From contig CAKZZK010000219.1 in the NCBI GenBank assembly GCA_937885235.1, forward strand, positions 1 through 32,251: a stretch of DNA of 32,251 bases, given 5' to 3'. The notes under the pieces were generated by a model, which did not search any database, was not told the DNA's origin, and worked only from the letters and a program-made list of their open reading frames with translations. Shown piece after piece: positions 30,413-32,251 of the stretch. Made by a program: the position numbers and the translations under genes. This stretch comes from an uncultured Treponema sp. (GTDB taxonomy: Bacteria; Spirochaetota; Spirochaetia; Treponematales; Treponemataceae). Position 1 is the stretch's first letter. Each line of letters opens with the position of its first letter.

Positions 30413-31524
30413 CGAATCTGTTCCGAAAAATCGTGTTTTGTGGCGGCAAGGAAGTCCCCGTCCGCAAAGGTGAGCCTGTTGCGTCCGTTCCGCTTGGAAA
30501 TATACAGCGCCTTGTCCGCCTGGTCTACGAGTGCATTCGCAGAGCTTGCGGGGTTTGTCTCCACAGAGAAAGTCGTTACGCCGCCTGAGATGGTGACGTG
30601 CAGGTGCTGGTTCTGGAATACAAAGTCGTGTGACTCAACGTTCTGCCGGATCCGTTCGCCCACCTGCATGGCATCGCGCTTGCCCGTGTTTACCAGCATG
30701 ATGGTGAATTCCTCGCCGCCGTAGCGTGCCGCCATATCCTTTGCGCGAATGCTCTTCTTGATGATTGCCGCCACGCATTCAAGCACGTAGTCTCCGCAGG
30801 CGTGGCCGTAGGTGTCGTTCACCCGCTTGAAGAAATCGATGTCAAACATGATGACGCTCAGGGGAGAGCCGGAACCCATCGCCTCGTCCAGCTGGTCGGA
30901 AAGGATGTTGAAGAAGTAATACTTGAATTTGAGGTGCGTCGTCATATCGGTGGAGGAAATCTCCACGAGGGACGCATTGTTTACGGCTATGGCGGCGAGG
31001 GAGGTGATGACCAGAAGCTCCTTCTTTTCGTAGGTGGTGTATTCTGCGGCATCGCCCTCGGGGTTTATGCGCTCGCCGAGCACGAGGATGCCGTTGAGCC
31101 TCTTTTTGAGGATAAGCGGCACAATGATGCTCGGGTGCAGGGATGACAGTATGGCATAATCAGGGGAATCGGGAAAGAGCGCTTCCAGCTCTGCGGGAGT
31201 GTAGACCCTCTCGCCTTCCTTGAGCTTGTCGATGAGCCCCGACGCTTTCGGAATGGCGTAATTGGTGAGCGGGTCAATTTCCAGATTGGTGTAGTTGTCG
31301 CCGAGCGTGTAAAAGTTGCCCTCGATTGGCGTGATGATGAAGATACCTGCTCCGAAGACACGCATCTGTGCCATCACCGAGTAGAGTATGGTCTCTATGA
31401 GTTTGGGAAGTTCAAGCGTAGAGCAGAGCGACCTGAACAGCAGGAGCATCTGCTTGAGATCATATATCTCTTTTTCCGCCGCGGGTACGGCGTGGTCGTC
31501 CGCATCATCAAGTTCGGGTATCAT
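30409..31524 (-). CDS. GAF-GGDEF diguanylate cyclase
   Basis: Soluble protein of 371 residues. An N-terminal helix and a GAF-like sensory domain (about 25-190, with IIVPLILKKRLNGILVLGE) precede the cyclase domain (about 200-360). The active-site motif is GGEEF in RYGGEEFTIML, and five residues before it an RxxD inhibitory site (RAKD) is intact, so it should make c-di-GMP with product inhibition. The entry motif DxLTGLxNR is altered to TDMTTHLKFKYYF. Start overlaps the upstream gene by ATGA; a GAGG-type site lies just before. It is not a membrane protein, so signal entry is by GAF ligand or partner. Confidence 0.92.
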   Translation of the reverse strand: MIPELDDADDHAVPAAEKEIYDLKQMLLLFRSLCSTLELPKLIETILYSVMAQMRVFGAGIFIITPIEGNFYTLGDNYTNLEIDPLTNYAIPKASGLIDKLKEGERVYTPAELEALFPDSPDYAILSSLHPSIIVPLILKKRLNGILVLGERINPEGDAAEYTTYEKKELLVITSLAAIAVNNASLVEISSTDMTTHLKFKYYFFNILSDQLDEAMGSGSPLSVIMFDIDFFKRVNDTYGHACGDYVLECVAAIIKKSIRAKDMAARYGGEEFTIMLVNTGKRDAMQVGERIRQNVESHDFVFQNQHLHVTISGGVTTFSVETNPASSANALVDQADKALYISKRNGRNRLTFADGDFLAATKHDFSEQIR

Positions 31525-32251
31525 TTCCTCTTCTCATTCTTAGTTAGTATAACATATTCTTTCATTATATCAAGAAAAATATTCCACCTGTCGCAGGTTT
31601 TATCGAGGAATTCAAAATTGTCGCGGTTGCGCGAGGACATGGTGAGCACTTTCAGGTTCGTCACAATGTCGGAGGTGGGCTTTTTTGCCTCCACGGCAAC
31701 CTCGTTCACTTTTTCAGCGAAGAGGAAGATGTGGTTTGCCTCTATCTGGAGGACGGTTTTTGCTTCTTTTTCAATCTTGTCAACGAGGGTTTTCAGCCTG
31801 CCGAGGAAGCTGTCGTCCTTGTGGCTGTCCTGAATGAGGCTTGTGACGAGGTTTTCGTCAAAGGTGCCTCCCTGGTCAAACTGCTTTTCAAATGCCTCAA
31901 TGTGGCTGAGCACGTCGTTGACGGCATAGAGCTGGGCGGAAAACTCCGTCTTGTAGTCGGGAACGTTGAAAAAGCCCTCTATCACGATGTCGTTCATGAG
32001 GGGGCGCACCTTGCTCTGGAAGAAGGTGAGGATGAAGTTTTTGAGCACCTGCATGGGCAGAACCCAGAAGAAAGAGCACGGCGTGCTCTGCTTGAGCAGG
32101 TTGTTGATTTCGTTGTTGTAGCCCTTCAATGGCTCCAGCTTGCGGTCGCCGAAGAGCTGCTGCACCTCGTTGCTTATCGTCTCGTCCTGTATTTCGTTTT
32201 TAAGGCGGCTTTCATCTATGGTAAAACGGTTTTCGAGGTATTCGGCATAGT
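31521..32251 (-). CDS. Spirochaete-type protein of unknown function, N-terminus outside the window
   Basis: The frame is open from the right edge to the stop at 31521, giving at least 243 residues. It is rich in charged helices (KTLVDKIEKEAKTVLQIEAN, KKPTSDIVTNLKVLTMSS) with an internal hydrophobic segment (SFFWVLPMQVLKNFILTFF). It resembles the DUF5312-like proteins found in treponemes, from memory and unchecked. It overlaps the cyclase gene by ATGA, so it is the first visible member of the operon with the cyclase, rhomboid and lipoprotein. Conserved linkage suggests a shared membrane or signalling process. Confidence 0.65.
   Translation of the reverse strand, partial: YAEYLENRFTIDESRLKNEIQDETISNEVQQLFGDRKLEPLKGYNNEINNLLKQSTPCSFFWVLPMQVLKNFILTFFQSKVRPLMNDIVIEGFFNVPDYKTEFSAQLYAVNDVLSHIEAFEKQFDQGGTFDENLVTSLIQDSHKDDSFLGRLKTLVDKIEKEAKTVLQIEANHIFLFAEKVNEVAVEAKKPTSDIVTNLKVLTMSSRNRDNFEFLDKTCDRWNIFLDIMKEYVILTKNEKRK

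Noticed and set aside
29793..30467. N-terminal extension of the lipoprotein frame over the rhomboid gene
   Set aside because: The residues are Arg/Cys/His-rich shadow of the rhomboid gene. The lipobox start at 29792 is natural.
1..32251. tRNA or rRNA genes, integrase and complete insertion sequence
   Set aside because: No cloverleaf with the conserved T-loop, no rRNA core and no integrase or DDE transposase motifs were seen while reading both strands.

Overview
The window looks like chromosomal DNA from a saccharolytic, host-associated spirochaete, most likely a gut or rumen Treponema of moderately high GC. Three things point that way: an archaeal/eukaryotic-type phenylalanyl-tRNA synthetase alpha subunit (typical of spirochaetes), lipoproteins with relaxed lipoboxes, and a carbohydrate-centred gene set (GH5 cellulase, GH95 fucosidase, ChvE-MmsA-MmsB sugar importer). 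The species assignment is inference; there is no rRNA gene in the window.

Layout. 1-5.7 kb: the tail of an unknown gene, an FprA-type O2/NO reductase, a secreted GH5 endoglucanase diverging from it, an NAD-dependent epimerase, and an OmpR-type response regulator with its histidine kinase. 5.6-8.1 kb: a NimA-like flavoprotein preceded by an unlisted 29-residue peptide gene, an MFS sugar permease, and two gene remnants (Rpn-type and RhuM-Fic-type). 8.1-15.3 kb: an NfeD-SPFH membrane pair, a SWIM zinc-finger protein, more toxin-gene debris, a fructosamine-kinase/MGMT/deoxyinosine-glycosylase damage-repair operon, and an ABC exporter. 15.4-18.7 kb: a large YidC-sulfatase fusion gene broken by a G8 tract, then a DUF4258/YgiT toxin-antitoxin-like pair whose toxin has lost its middle. 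18.7-22.9 kb: the chvE-mmsA-mmsB operon with a G-quadruplex-type leader, an internal attenuator and a strong terminator. 22.9-24.5 kb: a 22-bp tandem repeat array, an Rpn-type nuclease gene and a divergent XRE regulator separated by a 24-bp perfect palindrome. 24.5-32.3 kb: GH95 fucosidase, pheS, a small secreted protein, then a tightly overlapping operon (spirochaetal unknown, GAF-GGDEF cyclase, rhomboid, lipoprotein), all on the minus strand.

The most striking genome-wide signal is in translation starts. At least eight genes have a sigma-70 -10 box (often extended, TGnTATAnT) ending 5-7 bases before the start codon, with no usable Shine-Dalgarno. Their mRNAs should be leaderless. Downstream operon genes and several others carry good SD sites, so two initiation modes coexist. 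Other prominent signals are a candidate phase-variable G8 tract early in the YidC-sulfatase gene, an 11-bp-phased array of alternating TAAAAC/GTTTTA half-sites, and a graveyard of toxin and nuclease genes shortened by internal deletions, sharing a 46-bp Fic-motif repeat.

No tRNA, rRNA, CRISPR array, integrase or complete insertion sequence was recognised. All homology statements come from reading motifs; none was checked by a search.
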